64,000 nucleotides of DNA from Rhizobium album (GCF_003122325.1 NZ_QFBC01000002.1:124001-188000); one strand, 5' to 3'; positions 52,632 through 61,778 are shown, counted from the first letter of the stretch. Notes: generated by a model not told the origin, from the letters alone. Translations and numbers: made by a program.

Positions 52632-54413
52632 ATGCTGCAAACATCCGACGTTACCGCCGCAAACCGGACACGATCCGTCGAAGAAGCGGAATTTGCGAGG
52701 CATGACGGGACGAAACTCTTCTATCGCGCCTGGCCGGCGGCAAATACGTCGCCGAAAGGGGCGATTATCCTGCTGCACCGCGGCCACGAGCATGGCGGTC
52801 GCGTCGCCCATCTCGTGCCGGAACTGAACCTGCCGGACTATGCCTTCTACGCCTGGGATGCGCGCGGCCACGGCCGCTCGCCGGGAGAACGCGGTTATTC
52901 CCCCTCCTTCGCCGCCTCGGTGCGCGACCTCGATTGTTTTGTCCGGCATGTCAGCCAGACGAGCGGCGTTCCGGTCGAAAACATCGCCGTCATCGCCCAG
53001 AGCGTCGGCGCCGTGCTGGCCGCAACCTGGGTGCATGACTATGCCCCGCCGATCCGCGCGCTGGTGCTCGCCTCGCCGGCCTTCGACGTCAAGCTCTACG
53101 TGCCTTTCGCCCGGCAGGGCATCGCGCTGTGGCAGAAACTCAAGGGCACCTTCTTCGTCAATTCCTATGTCAAGGCGAAATTCCTCACCCATGACCGGGA
53201 GCGCATCGCCTCTTTCGAAAGCGATCCGCTGATCACCCGGCCGATCGCCTCCAACATCCTGCTGCAGCTCTATGAGGCGGCCGAGCGTGTCGTTGCCGAT
53301 GCGCGGGCGATCACCGTGCCGACGCAATTGCTGATCTCCGGCAGCGACTGGGTGGTGCGCCCGGCGCCGCAGCACCGTTTTTATGAAAACCTCGGCAGCC
53401 GCACCAAGGAACGGCATGTGCTGCCCGGCTTTTACCACGATACGCTCGGCGAGCGCGACCGGCACATCGCCCTGGCGAAGATCCGCAGCTTCATCGAGGA
53501 CCGCTTCGCCGCGCCGCGGGAAGAGGCGCGACTGCTCGACGCCGACCGCCAGGGATTTACCCGCGACGAAGCCGACCGGCTGTCGACGCCGCTCGGGCCT
53601 CTTTCGCCGCGCGGCCTCTACTGGGCCGCAAGCCGCGCCAATATCCGCCTCGGCGGCCTCCTGTCGAACGGCATTGCCACCGGCGTGCGCACCGGCTTCG
53701 ATTCCGGCTCGACGCTGGATTACGTCTATGAAAACCAGCCGCGCGGCATCGGCCCGGGCGGCCGGCTGATCGACAGGATCTTCCTGGAAGCCATCGGCTG
53801 GCGCGGCATCCGCCAGCGCAAGCTGCATCTGGAGGAGCTGATCGCCGTCGCTCTCCGCCGGCTGGACGAGGCCGGGCGCAGCAAGCATGTGCTCGACATC
53901 GCCGCCGGCCACGGCCGTTATGTGCTCGACGCCATCACTCGCGCCGACATCCGGCCGGACAGCGTGCGCCTGCAGGACTATTCGCCGATCAACGTCGATG
54001 CCGGCCGCAAGAGCATCGACGCGCGGGGCCTCGCCGCTATCGCCAGCTTTCACCAGCAGGATGCCTTCGACGGCGACGGACTGGCGGCGACCGACCCTGC
54101 CCCCGATCTCGCCATCGTTTCCGGCCTCTACGAGCTGTTTGCCGACAACGGCCTGATCCGCGGTTCTCTCGGCGGTATTGCCCGGGCGATGGCGCCGGGC
54201 GGCCTGCTCGTCTACACCAACCAGCCATGGCATCCGCAGCTCGAAATGATCGCCCGGGCGCTGACCTCGCATCGCGGCGGCGAGGCCTGGGTGATGCGTC
54301 GGCGTACGCAGGCGGAGATGGACCAGCTGGTCGCCGCCGCCGGCTTCCGCAAGCTGGAACAGCGCATCGATCCCTGGGGCATCTTCACCGTGTCCATCGC
54401 CGAGCGGATCTGA
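52632..54413 (+). CDS. Bifunctional alpha/beta hydrolase / SAM-dependent methyltransferase (YnbC-like)
   Basis: 593 residues from the ATG after GGAGATCCGC. Residues about 20-310 are a lysophospholipase-type alpha/beta hydrolase, with ILLHRGHEHGGR, YAWDARGHGRSPGERGYS, the nucleophile Ser124 in IAQSVGA and the catalytic His in FYHDTLGER. Residues about 400-593 are a class I methyltransferase with the SAM motif VLDIAAGHGRYVLD and LVYTNQPWHPQ. The same fusion and length are seen in E. coli YnbC. It probably removes and modifies an acyl chain or head group, but no reaction is known. Confidence 0.82.
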   Translation: MLQTSDVTAANRTRSVEEAEFARHDGTKLFYRAWPAANTSPKGAIILLHRGHEHGGRVAHLVPELNLPDYAFYAWDARGHGRSPGERGYSPSFAASVRDLDCFVRHVSQTSGVPVENIAVIAQSVGAVLAATWVHDYAPPIRALVLASPAFDVKLYVPFARQGIALWQKLKGTFFVNSYVKAKFLTHDRERIASFESDPLITRPIASNILLQLYEAAERVVADARAITVPTQLLISGSDWVVRPAPQHRFYENLGSRTKERHVLPGFYHDTLGERDRHIALAKIRSFIEDRFAAPREEARLLDADRQGFTRDEADRLSTPLGPLSPRGLYWAASRANIRLGGLLSNGIATGVRTGFDSGSTLDYVYENQPRGIGPGGRLIDRIFLEAIGWRGIRQRKLHLEELIAVALRRLDEAGRSKHVLDIAAGHGRYVLDAITRADIRPDSVRLQDYSPINVDAGRKSIDARGLAAIASFHQQDAFDGDGLAATDPAPDLAIVSGLYELFADNGLIRGSLGGIARAMAPGGLLVYTNQPWHPQLEMIARALTSHRGGEAWVMRRRTQAEMDQLVAAAGFRKLEQRIDPWGIFTVSIAERI

Positions 54414-54420
54414 GGCGGCC

Positions 54421-55737
54421 GTGGCGGAGACAGCGTTTCCCTCTCCCCTGCCGGCACGCATGGCGGTTTTTCGCCGCGCCGCCCTCTGGCTCGCTTTCCT
54501 GGCGCCGTTCTTCTACCTGAGCTACGGCACCGCCAACTGGCTCGCGTCGCAACGACCGGACGTGCCCAACCTCGCTTTCGGCTGGGAGGGAGCAATCCCC
54601 TTCCTCGCCTGGACGATCGTGCCCTACTGGTCGATCAACCTCTTCTATGCGCTCTGCCTGTTCCTCAACGACAGGCCGGCGGAGGTGGATACGCTCGGCC
54701 GGCGCTACCTGGCGATCCAGCTGGTCGCCGTCTCCTGCTTCGTGGCCTTCCCGCTGCAGGCGATCTTCGTGCGGCCGGAAACCCACGGCCTGCCGGGTTT
54801 CATGTTCGCGGTGCTCGGCGGCTTCGACAAGCCGTTCAACCAGGCGCCGTCGCTGCACATCGCCTTGCTCGTGGTGATCTGGGACCACCTGCGCGGAAAG
54901 ATGCCGCATGCCGCCCGGCTTGTCTGGCATGGCTGGTGTTTCCTCATCGCCCTCTCGGTGCTGACGACCTGGCAGCATCACAGCATCGACATTCCGACCG
55001 GCCTGCTGCTCGGGCTTTTTGCCGCCTGGCTGTTTCCCCGCGGCGCTGCCCCGCCACTCGCCGGCTTCCGCCTGACGGCTGACACCAAGGCCCGAAAGCT
55101 CGGCCGCTATTATCTCGGCGCGGCCCTGGGCTTTCTGGCTCTCGCCGTTTTCGGCACGCTCCATTCCGGCGCGGCCCTGTTGCTGACGTGGCCCACACTC
55201 GCCATGGCGATCGTCGCCGCCGGCTATGTCGGCGCCGGGCCGAAAATCTTCCAGAAACGCGCCGATGGCCGGGCCTCGCTCGCCAGCCGCTGGCTGCTCG
55301 CCCCCTACAGGCTCGGCGTCATCGCCAACATAGGCTGGTGGACGCGAGGGGCGCCGGCGGCGGTGGAAATCGAAGATGGCGTCTATCTCGGCCGGTTTCC
55401 GACCCGCCGGGAAGCCGACGCCTTCGCAACCGTCGTGGACATGACCGGAGAGCTCTGCGCGCCACGGCGGACACAGGCCCGCTGGCACGCCTTTCCTTCC
55501 CTCGACCTCGTCCGACCGCCGCCGGGATCGGTATCGGACGCCGCCCGGCTGGTCGAGACGCTGCGGCCGGAGGGGCCGGTACTGGTCTGCTGCGCCCTCG
55601 GCTTCCAGCGCAGCGCCGCCGTCATCGGCACATGGCTGGTGGCGACCGGCCGCGCCGGCGATGCCTCCGCCGCCGTCGCCCGCATCACGCAAGCCGGTCG
55701 CCGCATCCATCTGCAGCCCGACATGATCGCCACCTGA
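54421..55737 (+). CDS. PAP2 phosphatase / dual-specificity phosphatase fusion (YnbD-like)
   Basis: 438 residues with a GTG start 8 bases after the preceding gene. The N-terminal two thirds have about six membrane segments with a PAP2-like part (NQAPSLHIALLVVIWDHLRG and TTWQHHSIDIPTG). The C-terminal part, facing the cytosol, is a tyrosine/dual-specificity phosphatase with the signature Cys391-x5-Arg397 in CCALGFQRSA. The usual His before the cysteine is replaced by Cys. This fusion is characteristic of E. coli YnbD. It should dephosphorylate a lipid phosphate such as a phosphatidylglycerophosphate-like product. Confidence 0.82.
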   Translation: MAETAFPSPLPARMAVFRRAALWLAFLAPFFYLSYGTANWLASQRPDVPNLAFGWEGAIPFLAWTIVPYWSINLFYALCLFLNDRPAEVDTLGRRYLAIQLVAVSCFVAFPLQAIFVRPETHGLPGFMFAVLGGFDKPFNQAPSLHIALLVVIWDHLRGKMPHAARLVWHGWCFLIALSVLTTWQHHSIDIPTGLLLGLFAAWLFPRGAAPPLAGFRLTADTKARKLGRYYLGAALGFLALAVFGTLHSGAALLLTWPTLAMAIVAAGYVGAGPKIFQKRADGRASLASRWLLAPYRLGVIANIGWWTRGAPAAVEIEDGVYLGRFPTRREADAFATVVDMTGELCAPRRTQARWHAFPSLDLVRPPPGSVSDAARLVETLRPEGPVLVCCALGFQRSAAVIGTWLVATGRAGDASAAVARITQAGRRIHLQPDMIAT

Positions 55738-55748
55738 GAGGGAACGCC

Positions 55749-56186
55749 TTGGACTGGACATCCACCGCCATGCAGACATCGACCGGTCTCCGCCGCAACG
55801 GCCTGTTCGGGATCGTGGTCTGCCTGCTCGTTTTTGCCCTCGCCCCGGTGACGGCCGGCGCGCATGGTTTTTCCAGGCCGCTCGGCTGGTGGCTGCTGCT
55901 CGCCTTCACGCTCGCCGCACTCGCCTTCTCCCTTCACCTGATTTTCGATGCCCTGCTGTTCCGGCTGGCCGGCTCGCATCCCGACGAACGATCCGGCCTT
56001 GCCGCCGTCGACGACAGCCTCGCCCGGTTCGGCCTGCGCGCCGCCGCATCCGAGCCGCGCCCGTTCGCCGCCCGCCTCTCCGGCAGCCGCGGCATCGTCT
56101 GGCGGCAGCGTTTCGCCCTGGCGGCCGGCCTGCTCGTCTACGCCATCCTGCTCGTCGATGCGGTCGAGGGGCCGGTTGCATGCTGA
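55749..56186 (+). CDS. Unknown membrane protein of the ynb-like cluster
   Basis: 145 residues if the TTG at 55749, which has GAGAGGGAACGCC before it, is the start; the ATG at 55770 gives 138. Three hydrophobic segments are seen: FGIVVCLLVFALAPVTAG, WWLLLAFTLAALAFSLHLIF and a C-terminal FALAAGLLVYAILLVDAV. A short charged loop lies between the last two. No known domain. The end overlaps the acyltransferase start by 7 bases, so the two are translated together. E. coli ynbABCD has no counterpart that I know of. Confidence 0.66.
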   Translation: MDWTSTAMQTSTGLRRNGLFGIVVCLLVFALAPVTAGAHGFSRPLGWWLLLAFTLAALAFSLHLIFDALLFRLAGSHPDERSGLAAVDDSLARFGLRAAASEPRPFAARLSGSRGIVWRQRFALAAGLLVYAILLVDAVEGPVAC

Positions 56187-56839
56187 CATTCGATCACAAG
56201 GCGTTGTCGCAATCGCTGTTCGGCGCCTTCCTGGCCGGGCTGTCGCGTGCCATCACCGGCGTCATTCCGATCTGGGTCGGCAGCGCGCCGTCGGAAAGGC
56301 AGCGCATCTATTTCGCCAACCATGCAAGCCACGGCGATTTCATCCTGCTCTCCTCCTGCCTGAGGCCGGAGGACCGGGCGCGCACCCGCGCCGTTGCCGG
56401 TGCCGATTACTGGCGCAAGGGACGCCTGCGCCGTTTCCTCTCTGGATACCTGCTGCGCACCGTGCTGGTCGAACGCAACTGGGTGGAGCGCAGCCAGGAT
56501 CCGATGGCGGTGATGCTGGACGCGCTGGAGCGGGGAGAATCGCTGATCTTCTTCCCCGAAGGCACGCGCAACATGACGGAGGAGCCGATCCTGCGCTTCC
56601 GTTCCGGCCTCTACAACCTCGCCGCCGCCCGGCCGGATGTCGAACTGGTGCCGTGCTGGATCGAAAACATGTCGCGGGTGCTGCCGAAGGGCGCATTCCT
56701 GCCGGTGCCGCTGCTCTGCCGCGTCATCTTCGGCGCGCCGATCGCGCTGACGCCCGGCGAGGACCGCAAGGATTTCCTGCACAGGGCGCAGAATGCCCTG
56801 CTCGGCCTCAGATCGCAAACCAACGGAGAACAGGAATGA
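56180..56839 (+). CDS. 1-acyl-glycerol-3-phosphate acyltransferase-like protein (PlsC family)
   Basis: 219 residues. The catalytic NHASHGDF block (His48, Asp53) and the FPEGTR motif define the LPLAT superfamily. There is no long N-terminal membrane segment, so it may be peripheral. Its place between the unknown membrane protein and the CdsA-like gene suggests that it supplies an acylated precursor for the head-group pathway of this cluster. Confidence 0.87.
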   Translation: MLTFDHKALSQSLFGAFLAGLSRAITGVIPIWVGSAPSERQRIYFANHASHGDFILLSSCLRPEDRARTRAVAGADYWRKGRLRRFLSGYLLRTVLVERNWVERSQDPMAVMLDALERGESLIFFPEGTRNMTEEPILRFRSGLYNLAAARPDVELVPCWIENMSRVLPKGAFLPVPLLCRVIFGAPIALTPGEDRKDFLHRAQNALLGLRSQTNGEQE

Positions 56840-57768
56840 TGTCGGAAATGAGCAGGCTGTTCGTCGGCCTGATGGCCGTGCTCGTCACGGCAAGCCTGGT
56901 GGCCGGCATCCTGTCCTGGCGCAGCCCGAAACCGCTGTCGTCGACGCTCGTCAACCTCAACGTCCGCATCCGCGCCTGGTGGGTGATGATCGCCGCCATG
57001 TCCATCGCCTTCCTGTTCGGCGAAGGCGGCGTGATCATCCTGTTCGCGCTGGTCTCCTTTGCGGCCCTCCGGGAATATGTGACGCTGACCCACACGCGGC
57101 GCAGCGATCACTGGGTGCTGCTCGGCATGTTCCTGGTCATCGTGCCCCTACAATATTACCTCGTCTGGATCGACTGGTACGGCCTCTATTCGATCTTCAT
57201 CCCCGTCTACTGCTTCCTCGCCATGCCGGCGCTGACGGCGCTTTGGGGCGACACCTCGCGCTTCCTCGAACGCATCAGCGAGCAGCAATGGGGCATCATG
57301 CTGTCCGTCTACTGCATCAGCCACGTGCCGGCGCTGGTCACCCTCGACATTCCCGGCAACAACGGCCGCGGCCTGCTGTTGATCGCCTTCCTGATCGCCA
57401 CCGTGCAGGGCAGCGACGTGTTGCAGTACATCTTCGGAAAACTGTTCGGCAAGCACCGCATCTCGCCCAATGTCTCGCCGTCGAAAACCTGGGAAGGATT
57501 GATCGGCGGCATTCTCAGCGCCTCGCTGCTCGGTGCGGGATTGTTCTGGCTGACGCCGTTTTCACCCGTCGAGGCCGGTGCGCTGGCGGCACTCGCCTGC
57601 ATCATGGGTTTTCTCGGCGGCCTCGTCGCCTCCGCCATCAAGCGCGACCGGGGCGTCAAGGACTGGGGACACATGATCGAAGGCCATGGCGGCATGCTGG
57701 ATCGTACCGACAGCCTGGTCTTCGCCGCGCCGGTGTTCTTCCACATCATCCGCTACGCCTGGACGTGA
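56836..57768 (+). CDS. Phosphatidate cytidylyltransferase (CdsA family, YnbB-like)
   Basis: 310 residues with about eight membrane segments. The CDP-diglyceride synthase signature is complete: SPSKTWEGLIGG and then IKRDRGVKDWGHMIEGHGGM-LDRTDS. It makes CDP-diacylglycerol (or a related CDP-lipid) from phosphatidate and CTP. A second, housekeeping CdsA is expected elsewhere in the genome, so this copy probably feeds the YnbA-like transferase. The start at 56836 overlaps the acyltransferase stop; 56839 is equally possible. Confidence 0.88.
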   Translation: MMSEMSRLFVGLMAVLVTASLVAGILSWRSPKPLSSTLVNLNVRIRAWWVMIAAMSIAFLFGEGGVIILFALVSFAALREYVTLTHTRRSDHWVLLGMFLVIVPLQYYLVWIDWYGLYSIFIPVYCFLAMPALTALWGDTSRFLERISEQQWGIMLSVYCISHVPALVTLDIPGNNGRGLLLIAFLIATVQGSDVLQYIFGKLFGKHRISPNVSPSKTWEGLIGGILSASLLGAGLFWLTPFSPVEAGALAALACIMGFLGGLVASAIKRDRGVKDWGHMIEGHGGMLDRTDSLVFAAPVFFHIIRYAWT

Positions 57769-57771
57769 CGC

Positions 57772-58818
57772 TTAGGAGAGCCGCCGCTCGCAGCGTTCCT
57801 TTTCCGTGAGGATCGCCAGGTCCAGTGCCCGCTGCAGGTTGGCGGCGTGGCGAAAATCCGGATCCGGCTGCACGCCGAGCCGGACGGCCTCGGCAAAACG
57901 CATATAGTTGGTCGGCACCACGCCGGCATCGAGGATGCGCCATGTCGCCGTTTCGGCATCGTCTCCCATGCAAGCGCGCAACGACGAACCTTCCGTGCTG
58001 TGGCTCACCTCCAGCCCGCCCTTTTCGCCGTAGACGCGCAGGCGCAACTCGTTGAGGTGGCCGGTCGCCCAGCGGCTGGCGTGCACGACGCCCAGCGCCC
58101 CGTTGGCGAAATCGACGGACATGGTGAAGCTGTCATTGGCATCCAGCTTGTATTCGCCGATCGACCCGCCCGCCACCTTGTCGAAAGTCTTCAGCCGGGC
58201 GAATACGCTCTCGATCTCGCTCGCCGCGCCAAAGGAGGCGAAATCGAGGATATGGATGCCGATATCGCCAAGCACGCCGTTGGAGCCATGGCCGGTGGAG
58301 AGACGCCAGAGCCATTGCGATTCCGTGCGCCAGTCGCCCCAGGCACGTGAAACCAGCCAGCTCTGCAGGTAGGAAGCCTCGACATGCTTGACGCTGCCGA
58401 TCTCGCCCGACAGCACGATCTCACGGGCCTTCTGCAGCGGCGCGACGTTGCGATAGGTCAGGTTGACCATATTGATGACGCCGGCCGCTTCCGCCGCCTC
58501 GGTCATCTCCATCGCCTTCTCGTAGGTTTCCGCCAGCGGCTTCTCGCACATGACGTGTTTCCCCGCCGCGATCAGCGCCAGGCTGGTCGGATGGTGGGCA
58601 CGATCCGGCGTGACGTTCGTCGCCGAGTCGAATTCACCCCAGGCGATGGCCTCCTCAAGCGAGGTGAACCGCATCCCGATATCATGCATATCGGCAAAGG
58701 CGGTGACGCGTGCCTTGTCGACATCGACGGCGCCGACGACGTCGACCCCGTCGATCGCCTTGAAATTTTTGGCATGGCTATTGGCCATGCCGCCCGTTCC
58801 GAGAATCAAGAGACGCAT
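57772..58818 (-). CDS. Gfo/Idh/MocA family oxidoreductase (ThuB-like)
   Basis: 348 residues. The Rossmann N-terminus is LLILGTGGMANSHAKNF, followed by CEKPLAETYEKAMEM, which carries the typical EKP motif, and the C-terminal domain has GVLGDIGIHILDF with Asp and His in the active site. Enzymes of this family oxidise sugar hydroxyls with NAD. It follows a ThuA-like gene, as thuB follows thuA in rhizobial trehalose loci, so it may form or reduce a 3-keto sugar. No transporter accompanies the pair here. Confidence 0.87.
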   Translation of the reverse strand: MRLLILGTGGMANSHAKNFKAIDGVDVVGAVDVDKARVTAFADMHDIGMRFTSLEEAIAWGEFDSATNVTPDRAHHPTSLALIAAGKHVMCEKPLAETYEKAMEMTEAAEAAGVINMVNLTYRNVAPLQKAREIVLSGEIGSVKHVEASYLQSWLVSRAWGDWRTESQWLWRLSTGHGSNGVLGDIGIHILDFASFGAASEIESVFARLKTFDKVAGGSIGEYKLDANDSFTMSVDFANGALGVVHASRWATGHLNELRLRVYGEKGGLEVSHSTEGSSLRACMGDDAETATWRILDAGVVPTNYMRFAEAVRLGVQPDPDFRHAANLQRALDLAILTEKERCERRLS

Positions 58819-58829
58819 GCCATTCGTCC

Positions 58830-59615
58830 TTAGCGGTATCCGGCCTCGCCAGCCTCATGCAGCTTCGGGCCACGCTCCTCGATGGGCTCCAATGCCTTTT
58901 CGACCGGCACGTTCGGCGCATCGTGAATGGATTTAAAGGAATTTTGCGGATTGTAGGCCCATTTGACGGCGTTGATCAGCACCTTTTTGACGTTGGCGTC
59001 ATGATAGCTGGGATAGGTTTCATGGCCGGGGCGGAAATAGAAGATGTTGCCGGTTCCGCGCCGCCAGGTCAGGCCGGAGCGGAACACCTCGCCGCCCTGG
59101 AACCAGGAGATGAACACGGTTTCCAGGGGCTCCGGCACCGAAAACTGCTCGCCGTACATTTCTTCGTTTTCGAGCTCGAAATGTTCGCCGAGACCGGCTG
59201 CGATCGGATGGCCCTGGTTGACGACCCAGATGCGTTCGCGCTCGCCCGCCTCGCGCCATTTCAGCGCGCAGGGCGTGCCCATCAGCCGCTTGAAGATCTT
59301 CGAGAAATGCCCCGAATGCAGGACGATGAGGCCCATGCCTTCCCAGACACGCCGGGCGACACGCTCGACCACCGCATCGTCGACGGCGCCGTGGTCCTTG
59401 TGGCCCCACCAGGTCAGGACGTCGGTCTCGGCAAGCCGCGCTTCGCTCAGGCCATGCTCCGGCTCCTGCAGGGTGGCCGTCGTCGCGTGGATCGCCCCGT
59501 CGCCGTTCAGCGCGTCGGCAATCGTGTTGTGCATTCCGTTCGGGTAGATCCCGGCTACGACCTTGTTGGTCTGCTCATGGATGTTCTCGCCCCACACCAC
59601 CGTACGTATCGCCAT
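58830..59615 (-). CDS. ThuA family protein
   Basis: 261 residues of the ThuA class I amidotransferase-like fold, with [20 protein letters not shown] at the start, [20 protein letters not shown] and a C-terminal [20 protein letters not shown]. ThuA and ThuB act together in trehalose and disaccharide use through 3-keto-glycosides. The gene is 11 bases upstream of the Gfo/Idh gene on the same strand. Substrate not readable from sequence. Confidence 0.85.
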   Translation of the reverse strand: MAIRTVVWGENIHEQTNKVVAGIYPNGMHNTIADALNGDGAIHATTATLQEPEHGLSEARLAETDVLTWWGHKDHGAVDDAVVERVARRVWEGMGLIVLHSGHFSKIFKRLMGTPCALKWREAGERERIWVVNQGHPIAAGLGEHFELENEEMYGEQFSVPEPLETVFISWFQGGEVFRSGLTWRRGTGNIFYFRPGHETYPSYHDANVKKVLINAVKWAYNPQNSFKSIHDAPNVPVEKALEPIEERGPKLHEAGEAGYR

Positions 59616-59771
59616 GACGGCTTCTCCTTCTGCAATGCAAAATCATAAAAACGGTCTCGCTTCAAAGCACTTCAAAACGAAGTTGTTCCATCAGGGACAA
59701 CGGAAATGCATGAGACGAGGGCGCGGCCCGACCGCCCGGAGACACATTCCAACCGCAGCCGCCCGGAATTT

Positions 59772-60113
59772 TCAGTGCGAAACGGATTTGGAGAACAGGT
59801 TGACGATCAAGACGCCGAGAATGATGAAACCGAGCCCGATGATTGCCGCCAGATCGAGTTTCTGGCGGAACAGCACAAAACCGACCACGGAGATCAGCAC
59901 GATGCCGAGCGCGCTCCAGATCGCATAAGCGATGCCGACCGGGATGGTGCGCAGGACGAAGGACAGGCAATAGAAGGCGCCGCCGTAGCAGGCGAACACC
60001 AGCAGCGACGGCCACAGCCGGCTGAACTGCTGCGACATCTGCAAGGCCGATGTTCCGACGACCTCAAGCGCTACCGCGACAAACAGCAGGCCGTAGACGA
60101 ATGCGGGGTTCAT
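59772..60113 (-). CDS. SMR family multidrug efflux protein (EmrE-like)
   Basis: 113 residues with four membrane segments. The essential Glu17 lies in EVVGTSALQMS, and IPVGIAYAIWSALGIV in segments 3-4 is the other hallmark. It exports cationic dyes or quaternary compounds against protons as a dimer. It lies 22 bases after a TetR regulator on the same strand, forming a self-contained resistance unit. Confidence 0.93.
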   Translation of the reverse strand: MNPAFVYGLLFVAVALEVVGTSALQMSQQFSRLWPSLLVFACYGGAFYCLSFVLRTIPVGIAYAIWSALGIVLISVVGFVLFRQKLDLAAIIGLGFIILGVLIVNLFSKSVSH

Positions 60114-60135
60114 GGTGAAATTCCTCTGGAACCGC

Positions 60136-60699
60136 TCAGGAGAGCGTCAATGCCGACAGGCGCTCGATCAGGGCACTCCGCGTTTCGGCGCTCAGATCGT
60201 GGCTGCCGACCATGTCCGCCAGCCACAGACCGTCGGCGGCAAACCGCACGATGGCGGCGTTCAGCGACGAATCCGTGCCGACATACTCTCCCGCCCGCCG
60301 GTCGACCCATTGACGCCAGCGCGCCCGCAGGTGCGGCTCGTTGAGCAGCGCCATGGTGAGGCCCGCCCATTGGCGGTTCTCTCCCGGCTTCTCCTTGAGA
60401 TCGGCCACCACCTGCAGATAGGCGCGCGTAAAACGCCCGTGCGGCAGGGGATCGACGATCATCGCCGCCTCGATCGCCGCATCCAGCTCGTCGACAAGCC
60501 GGTCGAAAAGACCGTCGAGCAACGCCACCTTGCCAGGGAAATGGTGCAGGAGACCGCCCTTGCTGACACCCGCCGCCTCGGACACCGCATCGAGCGTCAC
60601 CGCACCGATACCGCGCTCGAACGCCAGCTGCGCCGCGACGTCGACAAGCTGACGGCGGACGAGTTGCGGCTGTTTCTTACGACGGTGCGATTCTGACAT
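60136..60699 (-). CDS. TetR family transcriptional regulator
   Basis: 187 residues. The N-terminal HTH is QLAFERGIGAVTLDAVSEAA-GVSKGGLLHHFPGK, with a ligand-binding C-terminal domain. The closing sequence LTMALLNEPHLRARWRQWVD resembles regulators of small multidrug pumps. It probably represses itself and the SMR gene from the palindrome in its promoter. Confidence 0.9.
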   Translation of the reverse strand: MSESHRRKKQPQLVRRQLVDVAAQLAFERGIGAVTLDAVSEAAGVSKGGLLHHFPGKVALLDGLFDRLVDELDAAIEAAMIVDPLPHGRFTRAYLQVVADLKEKPGENRQWAGLTMALLNEPHLRARWRQWVDRRAGEYVGTDSSLNAAIVRFAADGLWLADMVGSHDLSAETRSALIERLSALTLS

Positions 60700-60704
60700 G
60701 GCAT

Positions 60705-60733
60705 ATAAAAGACCGTCCGGACGGTTTTGTCAA
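60705..60733 (-). promoter_or_regulatory. TetR-SMR promoter with overlapping operator
   Basis: On the minus strand, -35 TTGACA (60728-60733) and a -10 TTTTAT (60705-60710) are 17 bp apart. The spacer holds the perfect palindrome ACCGTCCGGACGGT (60712-60725), 12 bases upstream of the tetR ATG. Bound TetR would block the polymerase directly. Confidence 0.82.
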
Positions 60734-60849
60734 TTCCCATTCATCAACGCCGCTCAAGACAGGTCCCGACGCGCCGAAACGACGCATCAGCATCAACGGC
60801 ATTGCGGCAGCAAAAAGAAACGGGCAAAACGAACAAAAAGGAGCGCCCG

Positions 60850-61239
60850 GTGTCCGAAGAGACGATCACATTGTACGAAGCCATCGGCGGCGATGCGACG
60901 ATCAGGGCGCTCACCGACCGTTTTTACAGCCTGATGGACACGTTGCCGGAAGCGGCGCGCTGCCGGGCTATCCATCCGCCCGATCTTTCCGGCTCACGGG
61001 AAAAACTCTACGAATACCTGACCGGCTATCTCGGCGGCCCGCCGCTCTACACCGACAAACGCGGCCATCCGATGCTGCGGCGGCGCCATTTCGTCGCCGA
61101 GATCGGGCCGGCAGAGCGCGACGAGTGGCTGCTCTGCTTCCGCCAGGCGATGGACGAGACGATCGCCAGCGAAAAGCTGCGCGAGATCATCTGGGCGCCG
61201 GTGGAACGCCTTGCCCACCATATGCAGAACCAGACCTGA
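60850..61239 (+). CDS. Truncated hemoglobin, group II type
   Basis: 129 residues with a GTG start after AAAGGAG. YEAIGGDATIRALTDRFYSL is the globin N-terminal block. The proximal His80 lies in RRRHF, and Trp93 (DEW) fits group II, as do GGPPLYT and the short C-terminal helix. Such globins bind oxygen or NO and are often linked to NO stress and iron metabolism. Confidence 0.9.
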   Translation: MSEETITLYEAIGGDATIRALTDRFYSLMDTLPEAARCRAIHPPDLSGSREKLYEYLTGYLGGPPLYTDKRGHPMLRRRHFVAEIGPAERDEWLLCFRQAMDETIASEKLREIIWAPVERLAHHMQNQT

Positions 61240-61340
61240 CGCCGCCTCGGCGGCGTCCGTCCAGCACGCACTATATTGATTTCGCTTCTACCGCTTTTTC
61301 GACGCCATTCGGCCACGGCGGACCTATTCCGGGAAATTCC

Positions 61341-61715
61341 ATGACGACATCAGGCACCATCATCCGCCCCCTGCTTCTTCTTGCCGCCGGCGTGCTGGGA
61401 ATGGCGGGCGTCGGCCTTGCGGCGGCCGCTTCCCATCTCGGCGACGGCCATCTGCTCGGCAATGCTTCCACCATGTGCCTTGCGCATGCCCCTGCCCTGG
61501 TGGCGCTGGCCGCCAGCCTCGAACGCTTCCGCACCGCCCCGATCGCCGGCGTGCTGCTCGGCATCGGCACGCTGCTGTTTGCCGGCGATCTGCTGTATCG
61601 CCATTACAACGGCACGGCATTGTTCCCGATGGCAGCACCTGCGGGCGGCATGACGATGATGACGGGCTGGCTTGCCGTGGGTCTCGGCTTCATCGCCGGC
61701 CGGCGGGCGGCCTGA
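61341..61715 (+). CDS. DUF423 family membrane protein
   Basis: 124 residues with four hydrophobic segments. AAGVLGMAGVGLAAAASHLG is the DUF423 start, and LYRHYNGTALFPMAAPAGGM-x-MMTGWLAVGLGFIAG the end. Family function unknown. A weak ribosome site (CGGGAAATTCC) precedes the ATG. Confidence 0.82.
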   Translation: MTTSGTIIRPLLLLAAGVLGMAGVGLAAAASHLGDGHLLGNASTMCLAHAPALVALAASLERFRTAPIAGVLLGIGTLLFAGDLLYRHYNGTALFPMAAPAGGMTMMTGWLAVGLGFIAGRRAA

Positions 61716-61778
61716 GGGCCGCCAGCACTGGGAAACCCGGCAGGACCTCGATACCAACCGGGTCCCGCGCGTTTCCGC

